Assembly (NCBI RefSeq): GCF_004339745.1
Contig: NZ_SMGP01000006.1
Span: 186,001 to 250,000 of the forward strand
DNA length: 64,000 nucleotides
Source of the DNA: Paraburkholderia sp. BL9I2N2
Lineage (GTDB): Bacteria; Pseudomonadota; Gammaproteobacteria; Burkholderiales; Burkholderiaceae
Direction of reading: 5' to 3'
Under the pieces are notes generated by a model. The model made no database searches. It was not told the DNA's origin and worked only from the letters and a program-made list of their open reading frames with translations. This document shows, one piece after another, positions 8,390 to 17,116 of this stretch (position 1 is its first letter; each line of letters begins with the position of its first letter). The translations under genes were made by a program, and so were the position numbers.

Positions 8390-8995
8390 CTGCTGGCCAG
8401 CTTATCCCGATCGCCGACCGGCGGTGGCCGCAACGCCGACACCGGCTGGAAAGGCGAGCGACGCAGCAGCGCCACGCACGAGTCGACTACTGATCCGGAT
8501 GCGCGATTGTTCAAGAAGACCCACAAGAGCCCGGCCATCCTGTGCTACCACGGACACCTCCTGATGGAGAACCGCTCGGGGTTGTTGGTCGGCGCCGCGG
8601 TCAGTCACTCGGATGGTTTCGCGAGCGGGCCAGCGCGTAGCGATTGCTCGATTGCGTCCCAAGCGCTCATGCGATGACAGTCGGTGCCGACAAAGCGTAT
8701 GACACCCCCGACTCCGTAAACGATTGCCGCGTTCGCAAAGTGACACCGCATGTCGCACGCAACGATGAGCGTTTGGGCGGCAGCGCAATCGACGGTCGCA
8801 CTTCGCGGCATGCGGGCTACCGGACCAGCCAGGTCATCCGCATACGAATCGAAGAGCTTTTCGGCCGGGGCAAAACGGTCGGACGGATCGGGCAGACGGT
8901 CTATCGCGGTATCAAGCGCGTCGACGACGTCACGGCGACGCCGGGGTTGACGCCTGCAAATACTGCGCAGCTCCCGGAACCTACCCTTCCTTGAA
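8390..8995 (+). pseudogene. IS5-family transposase remnant
   Basis: Two plus-strand frames together spell the C-terminal half of an IS5-group DDE transposase. The first frame (to about 8677) holds STTDPDARLFKKTHKSPAIL and LLMENRSGLLVGAAVSHSDG. After a frameshift near 8640, the second holds VGADKAYDT, VTPHVARND, AIDGRTSRHAGYRTSQVIR and RIEELFGRGKTVGRI, which include the region of the last catalytic acid. The N-terminal half and both terminal repeats were not found. Not functional. Confidence 0.75.
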
Positions 8996-9000
8996 GCCCC

Positions 9001-9123
9001 CGCCATTTGATAGCCGATCAAAATGGTCTTACCAACACCGTCGTCCAGTACGACCTGAGCGGCAATGTACTCAAAAGCTTCGCAGTACCCGGGCACGTAG
9101 ATGGGTTAACGTGCCGTCAATAA
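9001..9123 (+). pseudogene. Orphan fragment of a beta-propeller-like protein
   Basis: The plus frame reads IADQNGLTNTVVQYDLSGNV and continues LKSFAVPGHVDGL. This composition and rhythm is typical of an NHL or SMP-30-like propeller blade. The similarity ends just where a Tn3-like terminal repeat begins (about 9108), so the parent gene was probably cut by that element. The left side abuts IS5 debris. Only about 38 residues survive, so the family call is tentative. Confidence 0.4.
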
Positions 9124-9145
9124 ACGGAATTTTTCGTACCTCAAG
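9108..9145 (-). repeat. Degenerate Tn3-family terminal inverted repeat
   Basis: GTGCCGTCAATAAACGGAAT plus TTTTCGTACCTCAAG matches the reverse complement of the Tn3 end at 19965-20002 at about 28 of 33 positions. It faces left, and the linked transposase C-terminus lies inside it at 9141-9395, which is the arrangement expected for a real element end. Confidence 0.7.
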
Positions 9146-9395
9146 GTCTCGCCCTTGCTGATTTAGCGGCGCGCAACGGCCGGAATCGCCCCTTGGCGAC
9201 GCGTTTGTTGGCATGCCACACGTAGTCGCACGTCAGGTTGAGGTGATTCCAGCCCAGCGGCGCGACATGCGCGACGAGGCTGTCGTCAATTTCGCGTTGC
9301 TGCCGTAAGGCGGCAATCGATCGCTCCAGATACACCGTGTTCCATAACGTGATCGCCGCCGCCACCAGATTCAGGCCACTCGCCCGGTAGCGCTG
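9141..9395 (-). pseudogene. Tn3-family transposase C-terminal fragment
   Basis: The minus frame contains RYRASGLN (from about 9395), ITLWNTVYLERSIAALRQQR, VAHVAPLGWNHLNLT and YVWHANKRVAKGRFRPLRA. This is the last 75-85 residues of a Tn3-type TnpA. It closely matches the C-terminus of the element at 17117-19993 but differs at several residues (for example LERS against LELS), so it is a separate, older copy. The frame ends beside the terminal repeat at 9108-9145 and is cut at about 9400, where a receiver-domain relic begins. Confidence 0.85.
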
Positions 9396-9407
9396 ATTTG
9401 CTGATTT

Positions 9408-9890
9408 TCAAGGCCGCCATCCTGTTGCCAGAGTTCGTACGCACGAGCCCGGATTCGTTCTACGACGGTCATTTCGTGCATTGCAATGCCCTCCGTTGAT
9501 GACGAACGCAGTCTCCCGGTACCGGAAGCGTCCGATGTCGCGCAATGTCTGGACGAGCTGGTCCGGATCCACCGGCTTGACCAGATGCTTCGTAAAGCCG
9601 GCCTCAGTCGAGCGGGAAATGTCTGCGTCGCTGCCGCACCCGGACAGGGCGATCAATACCGAGTCGCCGGTTGCTTGGCAACGCCCTGAGTTCGTGGGCG
9701 ACGTCGTACCCGTTCATCCGCGGCAGGCCAATGTCCAGCAGGATCACGTCAGGCGACCATGCAGTCGCGGTCCGCGGTCCGCAGTCCGCGGGGACCGTCC
9801 TCCGCCGTCCGGACTTCATGTTCCTCCATGCGCAGGACCAGCGCGAGCGAGTCAGGGCCATCACGGTGGTCATCGACGATCAAGTATCCG
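9408..9890 (-). pseudogene. Degraded response-regulator receiver domain
   Basis: Three minus-strand frames in order spell a receiver domain: IVDDHRDGPDSLALVLRMEE, then after a shift WSPDVILLDIGLPRMNGYDV (phosphoacceptor aspartate region), then after another shift IALSGCGSDADISRSTEAGF and KHLVKPVDPDQLVQTLRDIG. It is clearly related to the receiver of the hybrid kinase at 14286-16328 but diverged. At least two frameshifts and a stop make it non-functional. It joins a Tn3 transposase fragment on the left, as the kinase duplicate at 3911 joins a Tn3 end. Confidence 0.8.
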
Positions 9891-10386
9891 TAACCGCCGG
9901 CTGCGCGGATTTGCCACGGCTTCGCTCTCAGCAGTCTGGGCTACAGGTGCCGATGCGACCGGCGGATGCGCAGACGAATACTGGCATATGGCTCCGGCGC
10001 TCATCGAAAAAGAGATTGCCGGTCAGAACCCGTCACAAGGTGTTGAGCAGGAGGCCCAGTCAGGAGAGTAGCTGCACATTCCGGCGGCGTCCTGCCCCCC
10101 GCTGCCAGCGGTCAGCTGCCGCTCTGGACGGTCGCTTCGTACTTTCGGCATGCATCCGCCACGTGCGTGTTCGCGGCCCGGTGACGGCGCCCCGGAACGG
10201 GCGACGCAGGCTGGTACCATCGACCCCACATCGAGAACATCTGCCCGCTGATGGCCATTGGACACCCGACCTTGGAGATCTGCTCCACCGTCGCGGAACG
10301 CGATGATCCCGCCGACGGTGGCTCCGCCGGACTCATCGATGCAACTGAAGAGTGGCTCGATCGCCCGTTGCAAACAGACATCGAGC
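9891..10386. other. No gene recognised
   Basis: About 500 bp downstream of the broken cation transporter with several overlapping frames and no recognisable product. Confidence 0.4.
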
Positions 10387-11328
10387 CTACAAAGGATGGC
10401 TGCCATGTTCCCGCAGCTCCGGTTCAAAGTAAATCCACCGTGCTGTTGGAAACTGCGCTCGAAGATCATTCTCAATGCTGTTGATGGTTCTGACAAGATC
10501 GTCAGCGCTGCACTGCGGCTCCAGTTCTGCCTGGATGGCGACAACCAGGTCGTCGGCCCACTTGAGTACGACAAGGCTCACGACCCGCGTGACTTCTGAT
10601 CTGCTAGCGATCCAGTCGTACATCGCATTCCGCGTGTCCGCGTGAGCCGACTCGCCGACGAGCAGCGACTTGATCTCGTGCATCGCAAAGAATGCCGTGC
10701 CCATCAGCACCAGTCCGACGCCAATACCGCCGAGCGCGTCGTAGGCCGCATTGCCCGTTAGCACAGCGATGCTTACCGCAAGCAGCGATATCGCCACGCC
10801 AGCCAGTGCGGCCGCGTCTTCACCTACGGAAAGCATGACTTCCGGTTTGCCGCTCTCGCGAAACCAGTGCAACAGTCCGTGTTTGCGCCGCCGGGGCTTG
10901 ATGGTTCCGATCGAAGCCTTCAGCGCAAACGCTTCGATCAAGCCGGACGCGCAAAGTACGCCGATTACCGCGTACGGGTGCTGGAGCGGCGAGCGGTTCA
11001 GCAGATGCCAGCCGCCGACCGCGGCCGACACGACGCCGCCGATGAGAAAAATCTGCAGCGCAACCAGCATCCCATAAAATTATGTCTCGCGGCCAAAACC
11101 CAGACGATGCTGTTCGTCGGGCAATGCGCGGGCAGAGCGGCGACCCAGCAGCAACACGAACTGGTTCAGGCAGTCGGCGCTCGAATGGATGGCCTCGGCG
11201 AGCGCCGAGCCCGAATTCGTATAAAACGCCACGGCATACTTGCAGATCGCGACCGCGACGTTCGATGTCAATGCGTAATAGACGGCGCGCGGTGTTTCTA
11301 CGCGAGGATCTGATGAGCGGGCTTTCAT
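10387..11328 (-). pseudogene. Cation diffusion facilitator with one in-frame stop
   Basis: The minus strand encodes a full CDF-type transporter of about 313 codons in one frame, except for a TAA at 11080-11082. The N-terminal piece (from ATG 11328) has SALAEAIHSSADCLNQFVLL, the usual first metal-site helix, and ends HRLGFGRET. The frame resumes directly as FYGMLVALQIFLIGGVVSAA and continues through NAAYDALGGIGVGLVLMGTA, the second metal-site helix region, and a cytoplasmic C-terminal domain (IQAELEPQCSADDLVRTINS). Family members usually have an aromatic or similar residue where the stop is, so a single base change explains the lesion. Export of zinc or other divalent metals is the family role; this copy should be dead without read-through or re-initiation at 11070. 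Confidence 0.85.
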
Positions 11329-11452
11329 GGGATGGGTCCAGCGCGTCGACAGGCCGCGGCAATCTGGGCTGCGTCGAACCTGTTGCGGACTGCGGCAGTG
11401 TCGCGACCTACGCCGGCGAAATCTTGTGACGTGGCCGACTCACGACCTTGCG

Positions 11453-11815
11453 CTATTTCCGCGTCGATCCTGGCGGGATGGGGTTGCTGTTCTGGGACGA
11501 CTCCAGCGCGTTTTCTGACGCGGCATGTTTACGTCGTTCGCGTGCGTCTTGTGCGCTTTGTACGGTATCCGACCGATTTACAGCTGGCAAATCGGTTGCC
11601 GATGCAACATCCCGGTCGTCTGGGATCTCCGCGTGACTCTTTCGATTGCCGTCGCCGGAAGGTGCCGGCCCCCCCGGTGCGCCATCGTCCTCCGCTTCAA
11701 TCTCCCTGCGGGCGGCCTCCCAATAGTGTTCCGACGGGCCTGCCGGCGACGAATCCTTTTCCCACAGTTCGTAGGCGCGTCGGCGGATTTTTTCATCAAG
11801 AGTTTGTTCATTCAT
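11453..11815 (-). CDS. DUF2934 small protein
   Basis: The 120-residue soluble protein starts MNEQTLDEKIRRRAYELWEK and contains the short DUF2934 motif (RAYELWEKDSSPAGPSEHYW then EAARREIEAE). The rest is low-complexity, charged and probably disordered. AAGGAG lies 9 bp before the ATG. DUF2934 proteins are short and common in Burkholderia and rhizobia; no function is known. Confidence 0.8.
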   Translation of the reverse strand: MNEQTLDEKIRRRAYELWEKDSSPAGPSEHYWEAARREIEAEDDGAPGGPAPSGDGNRKSHAEIPDDRDVASATDLPAVNRSDTVQSAQDARERRKHAASENALESSQNSNPIPPGSTRK

Positions 11816-12078
11816 CGTACGATCTCCTTACCCGGACATCACGTTGACCAGAAAATCCCGCTGCTATCGCCCATGGACGCCACACGGACCGATATCCGCC
11901 GCGCCAGCAAGCCTTCCCCAACGGTTGGGGTACATCACGCAGCCATGGGTATTGCGCGGCACTGCGTTTGCCCGTGCCAATGCCGCCGCATTCCGCCAAG
12001 GGAATCGGTGCACACTGACGCTCGCGTGGCTCAATCGTCAAAGAGCAACCGGGCGGTCGCAGGCCGTGGCGATCCATT

Positions 12079-12249
12079 TCAGGTCCGTTCTGGCGCTCGC
12101 GCTTGGGGCGTTGAGTCGGCGCGTATCGCTTCGGCAAACCTCAGCAATGCAGCGACGGAGCCCGACACGCTGGTGTATTCTTGCCGTCCAATCCGGCCGT
12201 CCAGCAACACAGACAAGCCCGCTTCCTCTGCAATTTTCAGCACGTCCAT
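12079..12249 (-). CDS. Small conserved-looking protein of unknown function
   Basis: The 56-residue protein starts MDVLKIAEEAGLSVLLDGRI and continues GRQEYTSVSGSVAALLRFAE. A GGAG seven bases before the ATG at 12249 supports this start over the longer frame from 12273. The LLDGRIGRQEY...SVSGS pattern resembles small orphan proteins I associate with Burkholderia genomes, but I know no function for them. Confidence 0.6.
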   Translation of the reverse strand: MDVLKIAEEAGLSVLLDGRIGRQEYTSVSGSVAALLRFAEAIRADSTPQARAPERT

Positions 12250-13032
12250 TCTGCTTCTCCCGCGGCACATCACACCCGTAATGAAGCAAGGCGTGTTCCC
12301 GGGACTCCCAGCCTGAAATGCCGGTTAGAACCGAACCCACATGAGCGAATCTACGGCTAAAATAGTTCACATGGCGGTGCGCCGCGACGCAAGCATCAAA
12401 ATCGGTGCGAAAGGGGCCACGAACTGACTGGAACACGTCAAACGCCGCAGCCACAGCGCTAGCGTGCCGGTCGCGAAACGCGTCCGAGCAATCTCACATC
12501 CGCGGTTCGACGTTGCAATCGACCCAATAAATAGCGGGTGGGCCATCCCGTTGACGCGGCTCGGGGAAGACACGCCGGGAAACACGGTGCCTGGGTCGGC
12601 TTCACCTCGCACTGCCTCAATGAGTGCGTTGGCAATGAGGTGCCGGCCAGCACTAATCGTTGTGCCAGGCATCCTCCACCGTCCGGGCGGACTTGCGGGC
12701 GAACGATGGCCCTGTCAGTGCGCTGCCGGACAGGACAGTTGCGCGTAGCCACGCTGTGGCAGTTGCTTCGACCGTACGCGTCGCGCCTGATACGGACCCG
12801 CGCACGTTCCAACCGCAAGGCGGGTTTTGAGGAACTTAGTTTCATCGTCGCTGGAATGCCGGACGAAACGTTACCCTCGATGGTCGACTACCTTGCCGCC
12901 CAATCATGGGTACTTGATGCCTGGTTCGTTCCGTGAATCCCTACGGGAGCCTCATTGATGATCTGGTACGAGACCATCGGATTGCCGAAGGCCACACCGT
13001 TCTACGCGGCTTATTTCGAGCTGGGCCCTGAA
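12250..13032. other. No intact gene recognised
   Basis: Several long frames overlap here on both strands but none has a family signature or a good ribosome site. The composition is that of eroded coding DNA. It leads into a hemerythrin-like fragment at 13033. Confidence 0.4.
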
Positions 13033-13231
13033 GCCCGACGCCGACGTCGTTGATGCCGCATTCCGGGTGATGATCAAAGACGTAAGGCATCGCGTCAGGG
13101 CGGAAGAATCCGAGCTGTTCCCTGAACTGCGCAAGTCGAGGCTCGATCTCGGCGCGTTTGGGCAGAAACGCGCGGAACGCAAGGCCCAACTGATGGCCAG
13201 GCTGCCGAGGGACGTTGGCAACCGGACCTGA
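13033..13231 (+). pseudogene. Hemerythrin (HHE) domain C-terminal fragment
   Basis: The plus frame reads DADVVDAAFRVMIKDVRHRV, then RAEESELFPELRKSRLDLGA and QKRAERKAQLMARLP, ending at a TGA at 13229-13231. This is the typical final helix pair of an HHE-domain protein, with the H-x3-E-E-x3-F-P motif partly kept (RHRVRAEESELFP). The first half, with the other metal ligands, is missing and no start is present. HHE proteins bind a di-iron centre and oxygen; this remnant cannot. Confidence 0.6.
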
Positions 13232-13318
13232 CACCAGGCGACAGTCAGCGCCGGATCATGCGGCGGTGACGACCGCCGGCAATGCCAGACGTGGCTGCGG
13301 CGGCACAGGGAGGCGGAA

Positions 13319-13810
13319 ATGGATGCGATAGCCGTGCTGTTCGGTACGGGAAAGGATCTGAACGCGCTGCAGATGGGGATGCGGGCGCTGATAGTGTTTG
13401 TTGTCGCGCTGGTGTTGATCCGGATATCGGGCCGACGCTCGTTTGGCCAGCGTTCGGCTTTTGACTATGTCGTTGCCATCTTGCTTGGGGCGACGTTGAG
13501 CCGGGCGATTGTTGGTGCCTCGCCGTTCATTGCGGCCGTGGCGGCTTCGACGGTGATTGTGGTACTCCACCGGCTACTGGCGTGGGCGTGCATGTACAGC
13601 AGTTCGCTGGAGCGGATGGTGGTGGGCGTCGAACGGGAGGTGTTCCGTGACGGACAGTTCAACAGGCAGGAAATGACCAGGGCACTCGTGACGGTAGCCG
13701 ACGTCCAGGAGAGCGTCCGGCAGGCACTGGGGTCACGCGCGATGTCCGACGTTGGTGCGGCGATTCTCGAACGCAACGGCGGGATAAGCATCATCCGCAA
13801 GAAACGATAA
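13319..13810 (+). CDS. DUF421 (YetF/YcaP-like) membrane protein
   Basis: The 163-residue protein follows a GGGAGGCGGAA ribosome site. It has two to three N-terminal membrane helices (LIVFVVALVLIRISGRRSFG, DYVVAILLGATLSRAIVG, FIAAVAASTVIVVLHRLLAW) and a small cytoplasmic domain with the DUF421 features (RQEMTRALVTVADVQESVRQ, GGISIIRK). Family members are about 160-230 residues. Some are implicated in spore or envelope traits elsewhere, but no general function is established. The frame is intact and stands alone. Confidence 0.85.
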   Translation: MDAIAVLFGTGKDLNALQMGMRALIVFVVALVLIRISGRRSFGQRSAFDYVVAILLGATLSRAIVGASPFIAAVAASTVIVVLHRLLAWACMYSSSLERMVVGVEREVFRDGQFNRQEMTRALVTVADVQESVRQALGSRAMSDVGAAILERNGGISIIRKKR

Positions 13811-13887
13811 CCCGAAGCGTGAAAGACAGATCTCCCAGCCTGCATCTCGGACCTTCCGTTGCCGCCGCGGCACGTCGGGCGCAACTT

Positions 13888-14139
13888 TTAGTCGTGGAGC
13901 GTCAATAGTCCGATTACCCCAGGATCGCGCAACGTACTGGCGAATTCGACGCCACGCTGAAGTGCCGCACCAGCGGCGGCCTCGGGCGTTCCGAACCGCG
14001 GGCTGCAATTGCTCTCGCGGAAAATTGCGGTGGCGGGATCGGGGTCGTCGACACCGACGAAGAACTCCGATCGCCAGTAGTCCTTGTCGCACCGTTCTTG
14101 GGTCACAACCACATACCGAGATACCTTCGCCGTTGCCAT
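13888..14139 (-). CDS. Small protein of unknown function
   Basis: The 83-residue protein starts MATAKVSRYVVVTQERCDKD and contains YWRSEFFVGVDDPDPATAIF. Its alternating hydrophobic pattern suggests a small alpha-beta fold. Only a weak GAG lies before the ATG. The style matches other 80-90 residue orphan proteins in this window (31865, 34110, 61677). No function can be given. Confidence 0.6.
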   Translation of the reverse strand: MATAKVSRYVVVTQERCDKDYWRSEFFVGVDDPDPATAIFRESNCSPRFGTPEAAAGAALQRGVEFASTLRDPGVIGLLTLHD

Positions 14140-14285
14140 GACCGTCTCGAAACACTGGTAACCGGAATAAGGAGCATAGCCCCCGATCGCTGATTAGGCA
14201 AAGCCTGGAGCAGGCGGCCGGAGGATGACGGACAGAGGGTGCCAAGCGACGGCTGGGCTTCGCTTCACAGCCGGCTATCGGTGGC

Positions 14286-16328
14286 TCACTGGCCCGGATC
14301 TTTCCCTAAGCGGGAAGAACCAAGGTCGCGCAACAGGCCGATCAGCATGTCCGGATCCACCGGCTTCACCAGGTGGCGGCTGAATCCGCTTTCCGCGGAT
14401 CGCGAGCGGTCCTCTTCCGCTCCGAAGCCCGTCAGGGCGATCAGTACTGGAGGCCGGGTCAGTCGCGCCCCTTGGAGTTGCCTCGCGACATCATGGCCGC
14501 TCATGCCAGGTAGACCGATGTCGAGGAGAATGACGTCGGGCGACCATGTCAGCGCAACCCGAACTCCGCTGGGCCCGTCATCTGCGCTCCTGACCTCGTA
14601 GTCATTCATACGGAGGACCAGCGCGAGTGATTCTGCCGCGTCACGATTGTCGTCGATGATCAGTATCTGGAGCTTCGGACCTGGGAGCTCCGGCCCGGCA
14701 ATCGGGTCTGCTTTGTTCGTCGGCAATGCCGCCGCGATGGGCAAACGAACCGTAAACCGGCTGCCTTCACCTGGCCCAGCACTGATGGCGGAGATCGCGC
14801 CTTCGTGCAGTTCGACCACCGAGCGCGCGACTGACAGCCCGATGCCCAGTCCACTGCGCGAGCGTCGGGTCATCGGATCAACCTGAACGAAAAGATCGAA
14901 AAGGTGAGGCAGTTCGTCTGCGGGAATCCCGATCCCGGTATCCTCCACAGAGACCATCGCTGCATCCTGTACAACCTGAACCTCGACGCGGATATCACCA
15001 TCATCGGCCGTATATTTGATCGCGTTGTCGAGCAGATTGGAGATGACCTGGGTGAGCCGCGTCAGATCACCATCCACAAAAACGGGCACACTGGGAAGGC
15101 TGACGGTCAATCGGTGCCGGTGCGCGTCAGCGAGCGGCTGGGCAATCTCGATGGCCCGTGCAACCGCTTCTTTCAGGTCTAAAACCTGGCGTTTCAGCTT
15201 GATCTTGCCCGTGGTGATCCTCGACACGTCGAGCAGGTCATCGACGAGATCGGACAGGTGACGGCTTTGCCGGTCGATGATCCCCTGGACCCACTGAATC
15301 TGCGGTGGCAGACTCTCTAGGTGGAGCTTCATTATTTGCGCGCCGTTGCGGATCGGTGCCAGCGGGTTCCGCAGCTCATGGGCCAGGGTTGCCAGAAACA
15401 CGTCCTTGCGGCGATCCGCCGCCCAAAGGGCGTCTTCAGCCTGCGTGCGCTCGGTGATATCGGCGAGCGTGCCGACGAAGCAATCAGCCGCGCCGGTATC
15501 CGCAAACCGGAAACGGCCCGACATTTCGAGCACCCGCAGCGCGCGATCGTTTTTCCGGAATATCCGGAAGGTCGTGTGTACGTGGCGGCCAGGTACCTTC
15601 CCTTCATTGAACTGCTCGGCTAGCTGGGCAACATCGTCCGGGTGAACCAGGCTCCGGATGAATTCCTCGCCGGTCAGGGGGCCCTCCCCGGGCGGCTGTC
15701 CCGTAATGTCGTACATCCATGTGTTCTCCCAGACGGCTCTTCTTTCCGTCAGTTGCCATTCGAAGATGCCCAGTCCGCTCGCCGCAGCCGCCATGCGCAG
15801 TCTTTCGTCGCTTTCCTGCTGCGCCGCAAGCGCACGGTCGCGCTGCCGCATAGAATCGTCGACGCGCTGCCCCTGTTCGTCCAGTAATTGCGTGATGGCG
15901 CTGTGGACCGTCAGGCTGAACAGTTCCTCGATGGTCCCGTACGCCCGCGTTTCGAGCTTCCTCGAAAGTGTCGGCGTTGTCTCGAAGAACTCCGTGGCGG
16001 CTTCCCGGATGCACTTTCGAAGCAGGTCCAGTTCCCGAACCAGCTCGTCGAGCCGGTACCCCTGTGTCCACCGGTAGTGTCCGTGTCGACGTGCGTCGCG
16101 CTCGATATCGCCTGCGCCGGTTCTCCCTCTTGCAGATTTCAGTTCGCGGCAGATCTCGGTGTAGATCCGGGGCACATGATCGACAAGTTGCTCAGAAGTC
16201 AGCCTGCCCGCCTGCCTGATCACCGGGTCGGCACGAACCGCAGCCAGCCATCGTTGCGTGACACTTTCCTGTGTTTGTTCCAGATAGGTGGACAGTTCGC
16301 GCAAGGGTTCGGCCTGGTGTGCGTTCAT
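14286..16328 (-). CDS. Hybrid sensor histidine kinase/response regulator
   Basis: The 680-residue soluble kinase has no membrane segment. In order it shows an N-terminal helical RsbRD-like sensor region (about residues 5-150), a PAS-PAC module (about 175-300), a HisKA helix with AHELRNPLAP (phosphoacceptor His317), an HATPase domain (NLLDNAIKY, EDTGIGIP, SGLGIGLSVARS) and a receiver domain with paired acids at 559-560, Asp603 in VILLDIGLP and Lys655 in LVKPVDPD. It likely senses a cytoplasmic or redox cue and phosphorylates its own receiver; there is no DNA-binding domain. The ATG at 16328 comes one base after the stop of the resolvase gene, so translation may be coupled, and the gene may be a transposon passenger. 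Bases 14411-15015 recur at 3911-4515. Confidence 0.92.
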   Translation of the reverse strand: MNAHQAEPLRELSTYLEQTQESVTQRWLAAVRADPVIRQAGRLTSEQLVDHVPRIYTEICRELKSARGRTGAGDIERDARRHGHYRWTQGYRLDELVRELDLLRKCIREAATEFFETTPTLSRKLETRAYGTIEELFSLTVHSAITQLLDEQGQRVDDSMRQRDRALAAQQESDERLRMAAAASGLGIFEWQLTERRAVWENTWMYDITGQPPGEGPLTGEEFIRSLVHPDDVAQLAEQFNEGKVPGRHVHTTFRIFRKNDRALRVLEMSGRFRFADTGAADCFVGTLADITERTQAEDALWAADRRKDVFLATLAHELRNPLAPIRNGAQIMKLHLESLPPQIQWVQGIIDRQSRHLSDLVDDLLDVSRITTGKIKLKRQVLDLKEAVARAIEIAQPLADAHRHRLTVSLPSVPVFVDGDLTRLTQVISNLLDNAIKYTADDGDIRVEVQVVQDAAMVSVEDTGIGIPADELPHLFDLFVQVDPMTRRSRSGLGIGLSVARSVVELHEGAISAISAGPGEGSRFTVRLPIAAALPTNKADPIAGPELPGPKLQILIIDDNRDAAESLALVLRMNDYEVRSADDGPSGVRVALTWSPDVILLDIGLPGMSGHDVARQLQGARLTRPPVLIALTGFGAEEDRSRSAESGFSRHLVKPVDPDMLIGLLRDLGSSRLGKDPGQ
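14411..15015. repeat. 605-bp perfect direct repeat, second copy
   Basis: This segment is identical to 3911-4515, with an offset of exactly 10,500 bp. It is the intact-gene copy; flanking bases differ on both sides (14410 against 3910, and 15016 against 4516). Confidence 0.95.
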
Positions 16329-16329
16329 G

Positions 16330-16975
16330 TTATTTCACCTGCGGGCAACCGCAGCCGGCATTTATGGTTTCCGACGATAGGTCCAGGCTCAACTCAGGGT
16401 CCTCGCCGGCTGGACCGACGAACCGCCGCACCGAGGTTCGACTGACGTTGAGCCGCCTGGCAATTTCCCGTTTGCTGAGTCCCGCGGCAAACAGGGCCTG
16501 CATCTCCGGCGCACGTGACATCACGGTCGGAGGGCGTCCATGAGGCTTGCCCTGCAGTCTTGCGTGAGCGATGCCCGCCTTGACGCGCTCGCGCAGGATA
16601 CGCGCTCGAATTCGGCGAATATCGCCAGCATGCCCACCAGCGCCCGTCCACTCGGTGTCGCCATGTCGAGCGCGTCCGACAAGGACACGAAGCCTACCCC
16701 GAGCGACAGCAGGTCCTGCAAGGTCGCGATCAGGTCCAGTAGCGATCGGCCCCATCGGTCAAGACGCCACACGAGGATCAGATCGATCTTCCGGCGCCAA
16801 GCCGCGTTGATCAGTTCTTCGCGTTTGGGGCGCACGCTGCTCCCCGAGGCTACGTCCTCAACTTCAAGGGTCACCGTCCAGCCGCGCCTTGCGGCGTATT
16901 CACGCATTGCCGAAGCTGCATCGGCGAGGTCTGCTGGTCGCGGGTTGAAACCCGGGCATAGAGCGCCGCATGCAT
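16330..16975 (-). pseudogene. Tn3-family serine resolvase, frameshifted
   Basis: Three minus-strand frames make one serine recombinase. From the ATG at 16975 the first reads MHAALYARVSTRDQQTSPMQ, with the catalytic serine. It shifts to AMREYAARRGWTVTLEVEDV, then KIDLILVWRLDRWGRSLLDL and ATPSGRALVGMLAIFAEFER. Near 16600 it shifts again to ILRERVKAGIAHARLQGKPH and a C-terminal helix-turn-helix (SKREIARRLNVSRTSVRRFV). The order is complete but two frameshifts block a full protein. The roughly 140 bp to the divergent transposase start at 17117 is the expected place of the res site. The final stop nearly touches the hybrid kinase start. Confidence 0.85.
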
Positions 16976-17116
16976 CACATTCCACCCTGGCCAAAAACCC
17001 CTGAAAATCGTCGACCGCAAAGCCGCATGGGTACTGGGGTTACCGCGACATTTGGGACATGGCCATTAACATTACTTAAATGCCATACTACGCGCTTCCC
17101 CTGCAGGGAGAAAGCC

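Noticed and set aside
8605..9096. 163-codon minus-strand open frame
   Set aside because: Runs opposite the IS5 transposase remnant and the propeller fragment; no motif.
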